64,000 bases of DNA from an uncultured Sulfitobacter sp. (GCA_913060815.1 CAJXSZ010000012.1:1-64000); one strand, 5' to 3'; shown: positions 1 to 8,805, counted from the first letter of the stretch. Made by a program: numbers and translations. Notes: a model not told the origin generated them from the letters alone.

Positions 1-48
1 CGAGATTTCTGCCTGTCTCGTGGGCTCGGAGATGTGTATAAGAGACAG
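1..48 (+). other. Illumina Nextera i7 adapter (sequencing artefact)
   Basis: Bases 15-48 match the Nextera read-2 transposase adapter end to end, including the 19-base mosaic end at 30-48. Bases 1-6 match the end of the P7 oligo, and bases 7-14 (TTCTGCCT) match the adapter form of Nextera index N703. The block is therefore an untrimmed adapter at a contig end, not genomic DNA. It also supplies a spurious ATG at position 34 in frame with the first gene, so any gene start called there is wrong. Confidence 0.97.
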
Positions 49-183
49 CATCAACTCCGTAGTATCAGACACGTAAGCAGAACTGATCAGGGATCAGACT
101 TGGTCATTTTTCGTGTAGATCTCTCAGGGAAAGGTGTATCTACGAGGCGTGGAAGTTTGGCTGATATCGGGGTTAAGACAGAC

Positions 184-1356
184 ATGCATCAAAGGAAATT
201 TGGCATCCTGTTCCAATTGCGCATCGCCTGTGGAAAGCTAGTAAGTTCTGTCAGCCGACACAAATACCCGGTAATGAAATTCCTTTTGTCGTTCTGGCTT
301 GTCCCAGCAATCCAGATAGTTTCTCTGATCCGGCACCGGTCTGACGGTACTGATAAAACGACTGCAGTTGTTGTGACGTCCCGCTCTTATAATACCTCGG
401 CGTCATTTGCCTGTTTGATCCCAAAGTTGGAGGAAGCGTCGGTGGAGGTCATATTGCTATCCGAAAATCAGTCAGATTTGGGGCTGCTGGCAAAGATACG
501 GCATATCTATCGCTTCTTCGGGCTGTGTAAGACTGCGGACTATGTTTTCCTGGACGACACCTATTTGCCCGTCTCTTATGCACTTAAATACAAGTGGCTT
601 TTTCGGCCCCGTGTCGTTCAGCTTTGGCATAGCGCTGGCCTGTTCAAGCGTGTTGGCCTTGATATCACATCCAGCTGGCTGGCGACGTCTTTGATGAAGT
701 TAAATTTTAGAAATTTCGATCTTGTCGTCGTGAGTGCGGAACACTGCAGAGCGCCGATTGCGGGATTTATGGGAATAGATACCGAAAAGGTCGTAGCACT
801 CGGGACAAGCTACACCGATAGATACTTTCTCGAGGATGCTAAAGAAAACAGTGAGCGCATGGCGGCGGGTAAAAAAATAATTGTTTATGCGCCTACATTC
901 CGAGGAGATGCGCATAAGGTGAAGCCTAGCCCAGCCCCCAGCGTCGCACGTGTTTTCGCAAAACTGGGAGCAGGGGCCGAGTGCTATATCTCAACGCATC
1001 CCCAAGAGAATTTCATGTCGGAAGCGTTCAAGCCGCAGTTCAAGCTTTCTGATGCGTTGAGCGAAATAGATGTGCTGATCACCGACTATAGCTCGATTGC
1101 AATGGATTACATGTTGGCTAACCCGCAGGGCGCGCTTGTTCTGTATGTTCCAGACTATCAAGAGTATGAATCCTCTGTCGGGTTCTATGTCTCAATGAAC
1201 GAGGTTTCAGAGAATGTTGCTTTCGATGAGGCTGATCTCATCAGAATTCTGTCTTCGGATGTGTCCGGTGGCTTTGACACGTATCAAAAGAACTATCTGA
1301 ACCGCTGTGACGGGAAGGCAACGGATCGCCTTCTCAAATATCTGCAAATTACCTGA
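184..1356 (+). CDS. CDP-glycerol/CDP-ribitol glycerophosphotransferase family protein (TagB/TarL-like)
   Basis: Predicted to transfer glycerol-phosphate or ribitol-phosphate from a CDP-activated donor onto a lipid- or sugar-linked acceptor at the inner face of the membrane, as in teichoic acid and some Gram-negative capsule pathways. The protein is 390 residues from the ATG at 184. A hydrophobic, basic N-terminus (about 1-55) could associate with the membrane. The family signatures LWHSAG, YAPTFRGD and the C-terminal LITDYSSIAMDY are all visible. The frame stays open upstream into the adapter, but the ATG at 34 is artificial; 184 follows a GGGG purine run by about 10 bp, and 274 is another possible start. 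GC content is visibly lower than in the sox genes (about 42 percent in the 60-base line at 1141). The neighbours are an IspD/TarI-like cytidylyltransferase and a pyruvyl transferase on the opposite strand, which fit a polyol-phosphate polymer. The acceptor and polyol are unknown. Confidence 0.8.
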   Translation: MHQRKFGILFQLRIACGKLVSSVSRHKYPVMKFLLSFWLVPAIQIVSLIRHRSDGTDKTTAVVVTSRSYNTSASFACLIPKLEEASVEVILLSENQSDLGLLAKIRHIYRFFGLCKTADYVFLDDTYLPVSYALKYKWLFRPRVVQLWHSAGLFKRVGLDITSSWLATSLMKLNFRNFDLVVVSAEHCRAPIAGFMGIDTEKVVALGTSYTDRYFLEDAKENSERMAAGKKIIVYAPTFRGDAHKVKPSPAPSVARVFAKLGAGAECYISTHPQENFMSEAFKPQFKLSDALSEIDVLITDYSSIAMDYMLANPQGALVLYVPDYQEYESSVGFYVSMNEVSENVAFDEADLIRILSSDVSGGFDTYQKNYLNRCDGKATDRLLKYLQIT

Positions 1357-1383
1357 AGCAGTTCAGCACCAGCCCTTACTGCT
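1357..1383. terminator. weak hairpin between convergent genes
   Basis: Inverted repeat AGCAGT (1357-1362) and ACTGCT (1378-1383) with a 15-nt loop, starting directly after the stop codon of the glycerophosphotransferase and lying before the stop of the convergent cytidylyltransferase. There is no clear T-run, so termination activity is only a guess. Confidence 0.25.
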
Positions 1384-1396
1384 GTCACAGATAGAT

Positions 1397-2095
1397 CTAT
1401 GCGCCGTCCTCTATGAGGATTTTTGCGGTCAGGAAATCCGAATGAGTCGTGATTTTGATGTTGGATTGATCACACTCCACCGGCGCAGCGGATACGCCGA
1501 AGTTCTCCATCAGTGAGTAGGTGTCCACAAATTCGGTGCCCGCGCTGAAAGCTTGCTCTGCTGCGGGGAGCACATCGTCTATTTTGTAGCATTGTGGTGC
1601 TCTCGCAATGACGCAACTCATACGGTCGAGTGCTTTGTATTGCGCGCTCGTCGCATCCTCGCGGTACAGAATAGTCTCGTTGCACGATACAATTGTAACA
1701 GCACTCCCATGTGCGTCGACAGCGGCGATATTTCTGGAGATGAGATCATCGTCAATAATCGGGCGTACGCCGTCGTGGATAAGGACCGTGTCGTTCTGCT
1801 CGGAAAAGCGGCTCAGACGCCGCAGGCCGATCAGTATAGACTCTTGTGCAGAGGCCCCGCCAGAAATCACGTCAATAACCTTCGAGAGCCCGTGCTTTGC
1901 TACTTCGGCGTGGAATTGCTGGGTGTGGGTTTCAACACAGACAATCAAAATGCCATCGATTTGCGGATGGCGTTGAAACTTCTCTACTGTGAGCGAAAGA
2001 ATGGATTGCCCCCCGATCTGGAGGAATTGCTTTGGAATATCGCCGGAGTTCATCCGTTTCCCGACACCACCAGAGAAAATAAGGGCTAAGTTCAT
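1397..2095 (-). CDS. IspD/TarI-like cytidylyltransferase (copy 1)
   Basis: A 232-residue nucleotidyltransferase of the IspD/TarI family, which couples CTP with a polyol phosphate (ribitol-5-phosphate, glycerol-3-phosphate or methylerythritol phosphate) to give a CDP-polyol. The N-terminal signature FSGGVGKRM and PKQFL (residues 7-25) binds CTP. IHDGVRP (106-112) matches the HDxxRP motif of the family, and an NIKITT segment lies near the C-terminus. The company of a TagB-like transferase and a second paralogue at 12117 argues for a TarI-like role in surface polymer synthesis rather than isoprenoid IspD, but the substrate cannot be read from sequence. It lies 117 bp downstream of the pyruvyl transferase gene on the same strand, so the two are probably co-transcribed. 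Confidence 0.8.
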   Translation of the reverse strand: MNLALIFSGGVGKRMNSGDIPKQFLQIGGQSILSLTVEKFQRHPQIDGILIVCVETHTQQFHAEVAKHGLSKVIDVISGGASAQESILIGLRRLSRFSEQNDTVLIHDGVRPIIDDDLISRNIAAVDAHGSAVTIVSCNETILYREDATSAQYKALDRMSCVIARAPQCYKIDDVLPAAEQAFSAGTEFVDTYSLMENFGVSAAPVECDQSNIKITTHSDFLTAKILIEDGA

Positions 2096-2184
2096 CTTCT
2101 GTCATCCAGAGTGAAGGGGGTTGCGTGATGAAGGCTGGGCCTGTGGCTCGAAGATTAACATACAACCTAAAGAACAGTAACGCG

Positions 2185-2201
2185 CTTTTGGAAATCAAAA
2201 G
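2185..2201. other. short inverted repeat after the pyruvyl transferase gene
   Basis: CTTTTG (2185-2190), five bases, CAAAAG (2196-2201), about 12 bp beyond the stop of the minus-strand gene at 2213. It could form a small AT-rich hairpin in the spacer; its function is unknown. Confidence 0.25.
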
Positions 2202-2212
2202 TCAGCGTCCAT

Positions 2213-3403
2213 CTAGCTGTCTGCCAGTACTGAGCGCACAAAGTTGTCGAGCTCGAATTTTGTCTTGGCTTTGAGCTCGTCGCGGCGGTCTGTGTCGTAT
2301 TCATAAAAGTCAGCGTCCAGCAATTTCTGAGCCATATTTTCGGCATCCATCTCTGTCTCCCGAAAGAACATATTTCGCTGGCCCGTCAACTCCGACAAAC
2401 GGGTGAGCTTTTCGTTCCAGATCAAGCCGACAACGGGAACGTTCAAGGAATAGGCCGTAATGCACGCATGCATCCGCGCGCCAAAAATATTTTTGAAGCC
2501 AGAGATGATGCCAACCATTTCGCGTGCGGTTTGCGGCGGAGGCAGGAGAAGCGAAGACGGTTTTCCCAGAGCATCGAGAAGCTTCAGACCAAACTCATGA
2601 TCCGACTTCATCCCGTTCGAGAACAAGACCCAATCAGCCTCCTTTGCATCAAGAGCGGAAAGAAGTCCGATGTAGAAAGCCTCAAGCTCTGCTGGGGTGA
2701 GTTTGTTGTCATAGGCCGTGTAAATATCGGGTCGGATGACGTTCACACCGATAGTTGCGCTGTCTTGTTTGGCCGCTGCATAGCATTCGGGAATCCAAAA
2801 AGCAGGATCGCCCACCAATGCAGTGTGAACAGGGTCGCTTACAGCGTAATCACCTTCAAGGATTTCGATGAAATCACGTGTGGTGACGGTGTGAATGCAG
2901 GGGCTTTGCAGCGTCTGCTTCAGCCGTGCGCAACGGTAGTCGTCGATATCAAACCCTTCGATACCAACGGCGGAGAGCATCACAGGAATGTCGTTCTTCT
3001 CACAAATCTCGACGACCTGCTCCACAAGGTAGTTCAGGCCTTGGTTACGGTATTTGAGAAAACCACCGCCTGAAAAGATCACTGCATTGCAGGTGGGGAT
3101 GACGGATTTGAAATGCCATTGGAAGCGCAACCGCCATACGAAACTCTCGATGTGGTAGCGTGCTTTGGAACTTGTCAGGAATTTCAGCAAAACAGGGACA
3201 ACGATCCGCGTCAGGAATGCCGCAACCAACAGGTTGAGTTTGCGGATGCCCGGATAGGAAGAAAGCCCGCGCGGGGCTGCATCCACGTCCACAATCTCGA
3301 CCCTGTCCGCATAGTCTTTCAGCAGGAAACGGGAGCTTTCGCAGATGACCAGATCCCCCATGTTGTCGATGCTATAAAGCCCAACCAGCCCGATCTTCTT
3401 CAT
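2213..3403 (-). CDS. polysaccharide pyruvyl transferase family protein (copy 1)
   Basis: A 396-residue GT-B-like protein of the polysaccharide pyruvyl transferase family (CsaB/WcaK type), whose members add ketal-linked pyruvate from phosphoenolpyruvate to surface sugars. Visible family features are the N-terminal IGLVGLYSIDNMGD segment, a central SGGGFLKY stretch, and the C-terminal block with GARMHACITAYSLNVPVVG, which contains the conserved RMH. Members of this family are also found in loci where pyruvylation has not been shown, so the reaction is inferred. A related paralogue lies at 10826-12094. The gene sits between the copy-1 cytidylyltransferase and soxG on the same strand, with 151 bp separating it from soxG, so it may be read through from sox or from its own promoter in 3404-3554, where I see no clear promoter. 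Confidence 0.75.
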   Translation of the reverse strand: MKKIGLVGLYSIDNMGDLVICESSRFLLKDYADRVEIVDVDAAPRGLSSYPGIRKLNLLVAAFLTRIVVPVLLKFLTSSKARYHIESFVWRLRFQWHFKSVIPTCNAVIFSGGGFLKYRNQGLNYLVEQVVEICEKNDIPVMLSAVGIEGFDIDDYRCARLKQTLQSPCIHTVTTRDFIEILEGDYAVSDPVHTALVGDPAFWIPECYAAAKQDSATIGVNVIRPDIYTAYDNKLTPAELEAFYIGLLSALDAKEADWVLFSNGMKSDHEFGLKLLDALGKPSSLLLPPPQTAREMVGIISGFKNIFGARMHACITAYSLNVPVVGLIWNEKLTRLSELTGQRNMFFRETEMDAENMAQKLLDADFYEYDTDRRDELKAKTKFELDNFVRSVLADS

Positions 3404-3554
3404 ATCATAGTGCCCATGTGAAATTTTACGCCGTCTTATCCGTAGCCTATTATTGGCGGTGTCTACCTCAAGCTACAGCCGTTGGATACGCAAGAATGAA
3501 GGGCTGGCCGTGGATTGCGGCTTTCAGCTGCGCAGCGATTGGTGGCATCACCGC

Positions 3555-4118
3555 CTATGCTGTGGACGTTGCCGCCGTAATCAATGCGTGGTGCAATGTG
3601 CGTGCGGATGCACGCGGGCCGAGGATGCGCAGATGCTGCGGGTCGTTGCGTTGCAAGACAAAGCAACCGAGTTGGTGGACAACGGTGCGCTGCGCATCAC
3701 CTCCCTGCATCCGGCGCACATTGGCGGCGCAAAGCCGCTCCATGACGTTCACCATGCCCGTCCCGACCAGATCAAAACAAACCCAGCCGCCCGATTGCTC
3801 GGTAATGGAGGCTGCCGTGCCAAAGCGCGATTTCAGGTCATCGGCCAAATGCGGATGTGTCGCTTTGGGCGCGCCAATCATCCACTGATCAGGCCCCATC
3901 CAGAAACCGGCCTCTGGATCATGCAAGACCGCCTTGCCGGGCTGTGGCACTGCACCGAGCAAATCCTTAAGACCGGCATGACATGCCGCCTCGGACCCTA
4001 GCCGCGCGGAGAGGGACGCCAGTGCCAAACCGTCATTCTCGGTAAGTGTGACGTGTGCGAAACGATCGACACGCGGTGTGGCTTCGCCAAGGGCGGTCAC
4101 AGGTTTCAGATCATGCAC
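3555..4118 (-). CDS. soxG: sarcosine oxidase gamma subunit
   Basis: A 187-residue small subunit of heterotetrameric sarcosine oxidase, related to the GcvT/YgfZ fold. It helps form the folate-binding and assembly interface of the complex that demethylates sarcosine to glycine, transferring the one-carbon unit to tetrahydrofolate with production of hydrogen peroxide. The assignment rests on length, a GFWMGPDQWMI core segment, a GGWVCFDLVG segment, and position as last gene of soxB-D-A-G. Its start overlaps the end of soxA by 8 bp, implying translational coupling. The family diverges fast, so the sequence evidence alone is moderate; the operon context makes the call firm. Confidence 0.9.
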   Translation of the reverse strand: MHDLKPVTALGEATPRVDRFAHVTLTENDGLALASLSARLGSEAACHAGLKDLLGAVPQPGKAVLHDPEAGFWMGPDQWMIGAPKATHPHLADDLKSRFGTAASITEQSGGWVCFDLVGTGMVNVMERLCAANVRRMQGGDAQRTVVHQLGCFVLQRNDPQHLRILGPRASARTLHHALITAATSTA

Positions 4119-7050
4119 GGAGCCGTACTCCTTCGGGGTCGATAAAGTGGGGGCTAACGATTTCGACCTCAGTCTCGACGCCCGTCAACGGGCTGACAAG
4201 GCGCAACCGCTCGCCCATCCGCTCGGCCCCGTTCTTGAGAAAGCCCAAGGCGATGGCATACCCGAGATTGGGGGAGTAGCACGCCGAGGTAACATAGCCC
4301 TGATCATGTGCTGCATCCACGGGACCGTCTAGGTTCATCAGGTGCGCCCCTGCGGAAACGGGCTGCGTCGGGTCAACAGGGCGGATGCCGACCTGTCGCA
4401 AATCATCCGCTGTGTTCAGCCCTTCGCGCTCTGACAGGATCGACCCGATGCTGTCTTTCTTCTTGGATACCATCCGCCCCATACCGAGGTTCTGCGCGGT
4501 GGTCGTACCGTTGAGCTCGTTGCCTGCCGCGTGGCCTTTTTCAATCCGCATGACGCCGAGGGCCTCGGTGCCATAGGGTGTGATGTCGAATTCGGCGCCA
4601 GCCTCCATGATGCGGCGCATGAGCGCGTCACCGTAAGGGGTCGGGACAGCGATCTCGAAGGCCAGTTCCCCGCTGAAGGAAATGCGGAACAGACGTGCGC
4701 GCAGACCGCCACACACGGTGATATTGGCGCAAGCCATAAAGGGGAACGCCTCGTTCGAGATGTCCTGATCGACGATTTTTTCCAGCACCTTGCGGCTGTT
4801 GGGACCCGCGACAGCGTATTGCGCCCAGCCTTCCGTGGTCGAGATCAGTTGCACGTCCAGATCAGGGAACAGGCATTGGCGCACGAACTCCATATGGCGG
4901 TAGACGGGCAGGGCGTTCGCGGTGGTGGTCGTAACCACGAAATGATCCTCGGCCAGCCGTGCGGCGGTGCCATCGTCCATCACAATCCCGTCCTCACGCA
5001 GCATCAGGCCATAGCGGGTCTTGCCCACGGCCAGTTTGGCGAACCCGTTGCAATAGACCTTGTTCAGGAAAGTCGCCGCATTCGTGCCTTGCACATCGAT
5101 CTTGCCTAATGTTGTCACATCGCACACGCCAACAGAGCGGCGCGTGGCCAGCACTTCGCGGTCCACGCTCTCGCGCCATGTCGTCTCACCCGCACGGGGG
5201 AACCACTGCGCGCGCATCCAGTTGCCGACCTCGACAAAGACAGCGCCCTGCTCCGCGGCCCATTGGTGGCTGGGTGTAAGGCGTTTGGGGTGGAAATCCT
5301 GGCCACGGTGCCTGCCGCCAAACACGCCAATGGCGGTGGGCGTATAGGGGGGGCGGAAGATAGTTGTACCCACCTCGGGAATGGTCTTGCCCGCAAGCCC
5401 GGCCATGATGGCAAGGCCGCCCATGTTCGAGGTTTTGCCTTGATCTGTGGCCATGCCGAGCGTAGTATAGCGCTTGAGATGCTCGACAGAGCGAAAGCCC
5501 TCTTGATGGCTCAGTTTCACGTCCTTAACCGTCACGTCGTTTTGCTGGTCCAGCCATGCGCGCGAACAGCCCTCGACGTACCAGAAGGGTTTTATGTTGA
5601 CGGGGGCGTCTTCTGCCGTGGGCAGCGCAGGCGGAGCAGCTTGGATGTCCAGCGCATCCATCGCCGCCTGCATGCCGCTGTGCAATGCGCCTGCTGTGGA
5701 AAGATCACCCTGCGCCGCACCAGCAACACTCATGCCGCTTGGCGAATCACGCCCCGGCACGAACGCAGCCAGCGCGTCATTCCAAACGGGGCGGCCGCGT
5801 TGGTGGCAGGTCAAATGCACATTGGGGTTCCAGCCGCCCGACATGCCCAATGCGCCACATTCCAACGTGCGTGTCGTCCCATCCGCGAGGCGCAGCTCTG
5901 CAAACGTCAGGCCCAGGCGGCCTTTGGTATCGATCACCTCACCTTGCAACACCTCATAATCAGTGCTGCGCGGCGCATCCGCGCGCACGTCAACCACGGC
6001 TGCAATCTTGATGCCCTTGGCGTGCAGATCGGCCGCGGTGCGGTGGCCGTCATCGTTATTGGTAAAGATCGCCACGCGCTTGTCTGCGGCAACGGCAAAG
6101 CGGTTGGCATAGGTGCGCAAAGCAGACCCCAGCATGATACCAGGACGGTCATTATTCTCAAATGCGATAGGACGCTCGGTAGCACCTGCGGCCAGAATGG
6201 TCCGCTTGGTGTAAATACGCCACAAAATCTGGCGGGGCTTGCCAGTGTCCGGCGTGTGCACATGGTCACTGACCCGCTCAACCGCCCCATAGATGCCGTG
6301 ATCAAAGGCACCGATTACGGTCGTGCGCGGCATCACTCTGACATTCGGCATGCTGGCAAGCTCGGCCACCGTTGCGGCGGCCCAATCCGCACCGCTTTGA
6401 TCGCCCAAGGCATATGTCTCGCTGTTGAGCCGTCCGCCCATGCGGAAATCCTCATCCGCAATGATGACATCACCACCCGCACGACCTGCCGTGAGTGCAG
6501 CAGACAGACCCGCAGGGCCAGCCCCGATGATCAGCAGGTCACAGTGCAAGAACCCTTTGTCATAGACATCAGGATCATCTTTGAGCGACAGTGACCCAAG
6601 GCCAGCGGCACGGCGGATGATCGGCTCATAGAGCTTTTCCCAGAACGCGGCGGGCCACATGAAGGTCTTGTAGTAGAACCCCGCCGTGAGGAAGTTAGAC
6701 AAACGGTCATTGATCGACAGCAGATCGAGTTTGAGCGACCCCAGACGGTTCTGGCTGCGGGCGAACAGCCCGTCATAAAGCTCAGCTGTAGTGGCGCGGG
6801 TGTTGGGTTCCTGCCGCGCACCTGCGCGCAATTCGACTAGCGCGTTCGGCTCTTCCGAGCCTGCGGTCAGCGGCCCGCGCGGGCGGTGGTATTTGAACGA
6901 GCGCCCCATGAGGCGCACCCCGTTGGCCAACAGCGCCGACGCCAACGTATCGCCTGCGTGACCTTGATAGGTCTTGCCGTCAAAGATGAATTCAGGCGCT
7001 GTAAGGCGGTCGATCTGGCCGCCAGAGGAAAGTCTGTTTTTCTGGCTCAT
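4111..7050 (-). CDS. soxA: sarcosine oxidase alpha subunit
   Basis: The large subunit (979 residues, usual family size) of cytosolic heterotetrameric sarcosine oxidase. Domains in order: an N-terminal ferredoxin-like segment (about 20-80), an NAD(P)-binding Rossmann domain with IGAGPAGLSAA (about 175-185), a central region, and a C-terminal GcvT-like tetrahydrofolate-binding domain from about residue 600. It receives electrons and the methylene group produced at the beta subunit and forms 5,10-methylene-THF. The ATG overlaps the soxD stop by 4 bp, so translation is probably coupled. GC is high (about 65 percent in the line at 5221), clearly unlike the flanking surface-polymer genes. Confidence 0.97.
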   Translation of the reverse strand: MSQKNRLSSGGQIDRLTAPEFIFDGKTYQGHAGDTLASALLANGVRLMGRSFKYHRPRGPLTAGSEEPNALVELRAGARQEPNTRATTAELYDGLFARSQNRLGSLKLDLLSINDRLSNFLTAGFYYKTFMWPAAFWEKLYEPIIRRAAGLGSLSLKDDPDVYDKGFLHCDLLIIGAGPAGLSAALTAGRAGGDVIIADEDFRMGGRLNSETYALGDQSGADWAAATVAELASMPNVRVMPRTTVIGAFDHGIYGAVERVSDHVHTPDTGKPRQILWRIYTKRTILAAGATERPIAFENNDRPGIMLGSALRTYANRFAVAADKRVAIFTNNDDGHRTAADLHAKGIKIAAVVDVRADAPRSTDYEVLQGEVIDTKGRLGLTFAELRLADGTTRTLECGALGMSGGWNPNVHLTCHQRGRPVWNDALAAFVPGRDSPSGMSVAGAAQGDLSTAGALHSGMQAAMDALDIQAAPPALPTAEDAPVNIKPFWYVEGCSRAWLDQQNDVTVKDVKLSHQEGFRSVEHLKRYTTLGMATDQGKTSNMGGLAIMAGLAGKTIPEVGTTIFRPPYTPTAIGVFGGRHRGQDFHPKRLTPSHQWAAEQGAVFVEVGNWMRAQWFPRAGETTWRESVDREVLATRRSVGVCDVTTLGKIDVQGTNAATFLNKVYCNGFAKLAVGKTRYGLMLREDGIVMDDGTAARLAEDHFVVTTTTANALPVYRHMEFVRQCLFPDLDVQLISTTEGWAQYAVAGPNSRKVLEKIVDQDISNEAFPFMACANITVCGGLRARLFRISFSGELAFEIAVPTPYGDALMRRIMEAGAEFDITPYGTEALGVMRIEKGHAAGNELNGTTTAQNLGMGRMVSKKKDSIGSILSEREGLNTADDLRQVGIRPVDPTQPVSAGAHLMNLDGPVDAAHDQGYVTSACYSPNLGYAIALGFLKNGAERMGERLRLVSPLTGVETEVEIVSPHFIDPEGVRLRA

Positions 7051-7334
7051 GTGCTGCGTCCCCGCCTGCGCGCCACATCGCGGGCCAGCTCAACCTTCGA
7101 GATTTCGTGGGTCACCGTATCGCGGGTCACGACCAGCCATGATCTGTCGCCAGCTTCATGGAACCAAAGCTCTTCATGCGGGCCGGCGGGATTGTCTCGC
7201 AGATAGCCATATTCATAAAATTCGCGGGCGGCGTTTGTAGACTGCCAGTCGGGTCTGTCGATCAGCTTTGCATCGCCCATATAGGTGAATTCGGCGGCAT
7301 CGCGGGGGCCCAACAGGGGGTGGTTGAGAATCAT
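7047..7334 (-). CDS. soxD: sarcosine oxidase delta subunit, zinc ligands missing
   Basis: A 95-residue delta subunit recognised by its position between soxB and soxA and by the segments LRDNPAGPHEELWFHEAGDR and TRDTVTHEI. In the structurally known enzyme the delta subunit binds zinc through Cys6, Cys9, His59 and Cys63 (recalled from the Corynebacterium structure). Here His59 is kept, but positions 6, 9 and 63 are Pro, Gly and Asp, and the protein contains no cysteine at all. It therefore belongs to a zinc-free subtype or to an enzyme acting on a relative of sarcosine. The start lies 13 bp after soxB and the end overlaps soxA by 4 bp. Confidence 0.9.
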   Translation of the reverse strand: MILNHPLLGPRDAAEFTYMGDAKLIDRPDWQSTNAAREFYEYGYLRDNPAGPHEELWFHEAGDRSWLVVTRDTVTHEISKVELARDVARRRGRST

Positions 7335-7347
7335 GGCTGCGCTCCGC

Positions 7348-8598
7348 TCAATGCAGGTTGGGCTGATTGCCCACCCCTTTTTCGTCGATCATGTAACCCC
7401 TCTCGAAACGGTCAAAGCGATAGGCTGTGGCGGTGGGATGCGGCGTATCTTTTGCCAGCAAATGGGCGAAGCATAAGCCGCTGGCGGGTGTTGCCTTGAA
7501 CCCGCCGTAGCACCAGCCACCGTTGAAATAGAGGCCGTCAATATGGGTGCGGTCGATGATGGGCGAACCGTCCATCGACATGTCCATGATGCCGCCCCAC
7601 ATGCGCAGCAGCCGCGCACGGCCCAGGGCGGGGAAGATCGCCATGCCGCCCTCGCAGACATCCTCGACAACTGGCAGGTTGCCACGCTGGGCATAGGAGT
7701 TGTAGCCGTCTATGTCGCCCCCGAACACCAGCCCGCCCTTGTCAGACTGGCTGACATAAAAATGCCCTGCGCCGAAGGTCACGACACCTGGCAGAACGGG
7801 CTTGAGGCCTTCGGAGACAAAGGCCTGCAAAACATGGCTTTCGATGGGCAGTCGCATATCGGCCTTGGCCATCAGACGGCCAGATGAACCCGCCACGGCA
7901 CAGCCGACTTTGCCCGCACTGATGAACCCGCGGGAGGTTTCGACCCCGAGGCACTTGCCGTTCTCGATGCGGAAACCCGTCACTTCGCAGTTCTGGATGA
8001 TGTCGACACCGTGGCTGTCCGCGCCGCGGGCATAGCCCCACGCAACCGCATCATGGCGCACTGTGCCGCCGCGGTGCTGGGCGAGCCCGCCCTTGATCGG
8101 GAAGCGGGCATCATGGGTGTTGAGGAAGGGGTAGCGTTCCTTGATCTGTTTGGTCGACAGCATTTCGGCATCTGCCCCGTTGAGGATCATGGCATTGCCA
8201 CGACGGATAAACGCGTCGCGCTGGGCGTCGGAGTGGATCAGGTTCAGGATGCCGCGTTGCGAGATCATCGCGTTATAGTTCAGGTCCTGCTCCAGCCCTT
8301 CCCACAGCTTGAGCGAAAACTCGTAGAATGGCTCATTCCCGTCCAGCAGGTAATTGGAGCGGATGATTGTCGTGTTGCGGCCCACGTTACCGCCCCCGAT
8401 CCAGCCTTTCTCGAGCACGGCAATCCGCTTTTGCTTGAACTCTTTGGCCAAATAATACGCTGTGGCAAGCCCATGACCGCCGCCGCCGATGATCACCATA
8501 TCATAATGCGACTGCGGCTCGGGCTCACGCCATGCAGGGGTCCAGCCTTTGTGGCCAGTCAGTGCTTCTTTGATCACTTTGAAACCTGAATAGCGCAT
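7348..8598 (-). CDS. soxB: sarcosine oxidase beta subunit
   Basis: A 416-residue flavoprotein of the DAO/glycine oxidase family that carries the FAD and covalent FMN of heterotetrameric sarcosine oxidase and oxidises sarcosine to glycine. The dinucleotide motif VIIGGGGHGLATAYYLA is at residues 35-51, and RHDAVAWGY at 181-189 is the region where the covalent FMN histidine lies in this family. The start at 8598 gives the normal family length and is preceded by a GGGGG Shine-Dalgarno; the frame stays open 77 codons further upstream without homology. First gene of soxB-D-A-G. Two inverted repeats in its 5' region (8629-8669) are candidate operator sites. Confidence 0.97.
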   Translation of the reverse strand: MRYSGFKVIKEALTGHKGWTPAWREPEPQSHYDMVIIGGGGHGLATAYYLAKEFKQKRIAVLEKGWIGGGNVGRNTTIIRSNYLLDGNEPFYEFSLKLWEGLEQDLNYNAMISQRGILNLIHSDAQRDAFIRRGNAMILNGADAEMLSTKQIKERYPFLNTHDARFPIKGGLAQHRGGTVRHDAVAWGYARGADSHGVDIIQNCEVTGFRIENGKCLGVETSRGFISAGKVGCAVAGSSGRLMAKADMRLPIESHVLQAFVSEGLKPVLPGVVTFGAGHFYVSQSDKGGLVFGGDIDGYNSYAQRGNLPVVEDVCEGGMAIFPALGRARLLRMWGGIMDMSMDGSPIIDRTHIDGLYFNGGWCYGGFKATPASGLCFAHLLAKDTPHPTATAYRFDRFERGYMIDEKGVGNQPNLH

Positions 8599-8628
8599 GG
8601 TGTGACCCCCTTTTCTGCGCAGATTGCA

Positions 8629-8669
8629 GCAAAGATTTTTGCGATGCAGGTTGAGTTGGGACATCAACC
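8629..8669. promoter_or_regulatory. two inverted repeats upstream of soxB (candidate operators)
   Basis: Repeat one is GCAAA-gatt-TTTGC (8629-8642). Repeat two is GGTTGA, nine bases, TCAACC (8649-8669). Their outer edges lie about 30 and 70 bp upstream of the soxB ATG, a normal place for a regulator of sarcosine/betaine catabolism. No regulator gene is adjacent, so the binding protein is unknown. Confidence 0.35.
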
Positions 8670-8805
8670 ATTCTGTTTGCGACATGGGTGGGGTGTCCAT
8701 CGGTCGAGTTTTCCCCGAACGGCAGCCATCAGACTTGCTGCCAACACAGCCGTTCAAACCCCACATTTTAACGAGCAATCGCAGGGTGTGCAGGCTTGCC
8801 AGCCC

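Noticed and set aside
34-183. N-terminal 50 residues of the first gene starting at the ATG at 34
   Set aside because: The ATG lies inside the Nextera adapter, so the start is artificial; homology-like sequence begins further downstream.
5263-6594. 443-residue open frame opposite soxA
   Set aside because: High-GC shadow frame on the antisense strand of a strongly conserved gene; no recognisable domain, no ribosome site.
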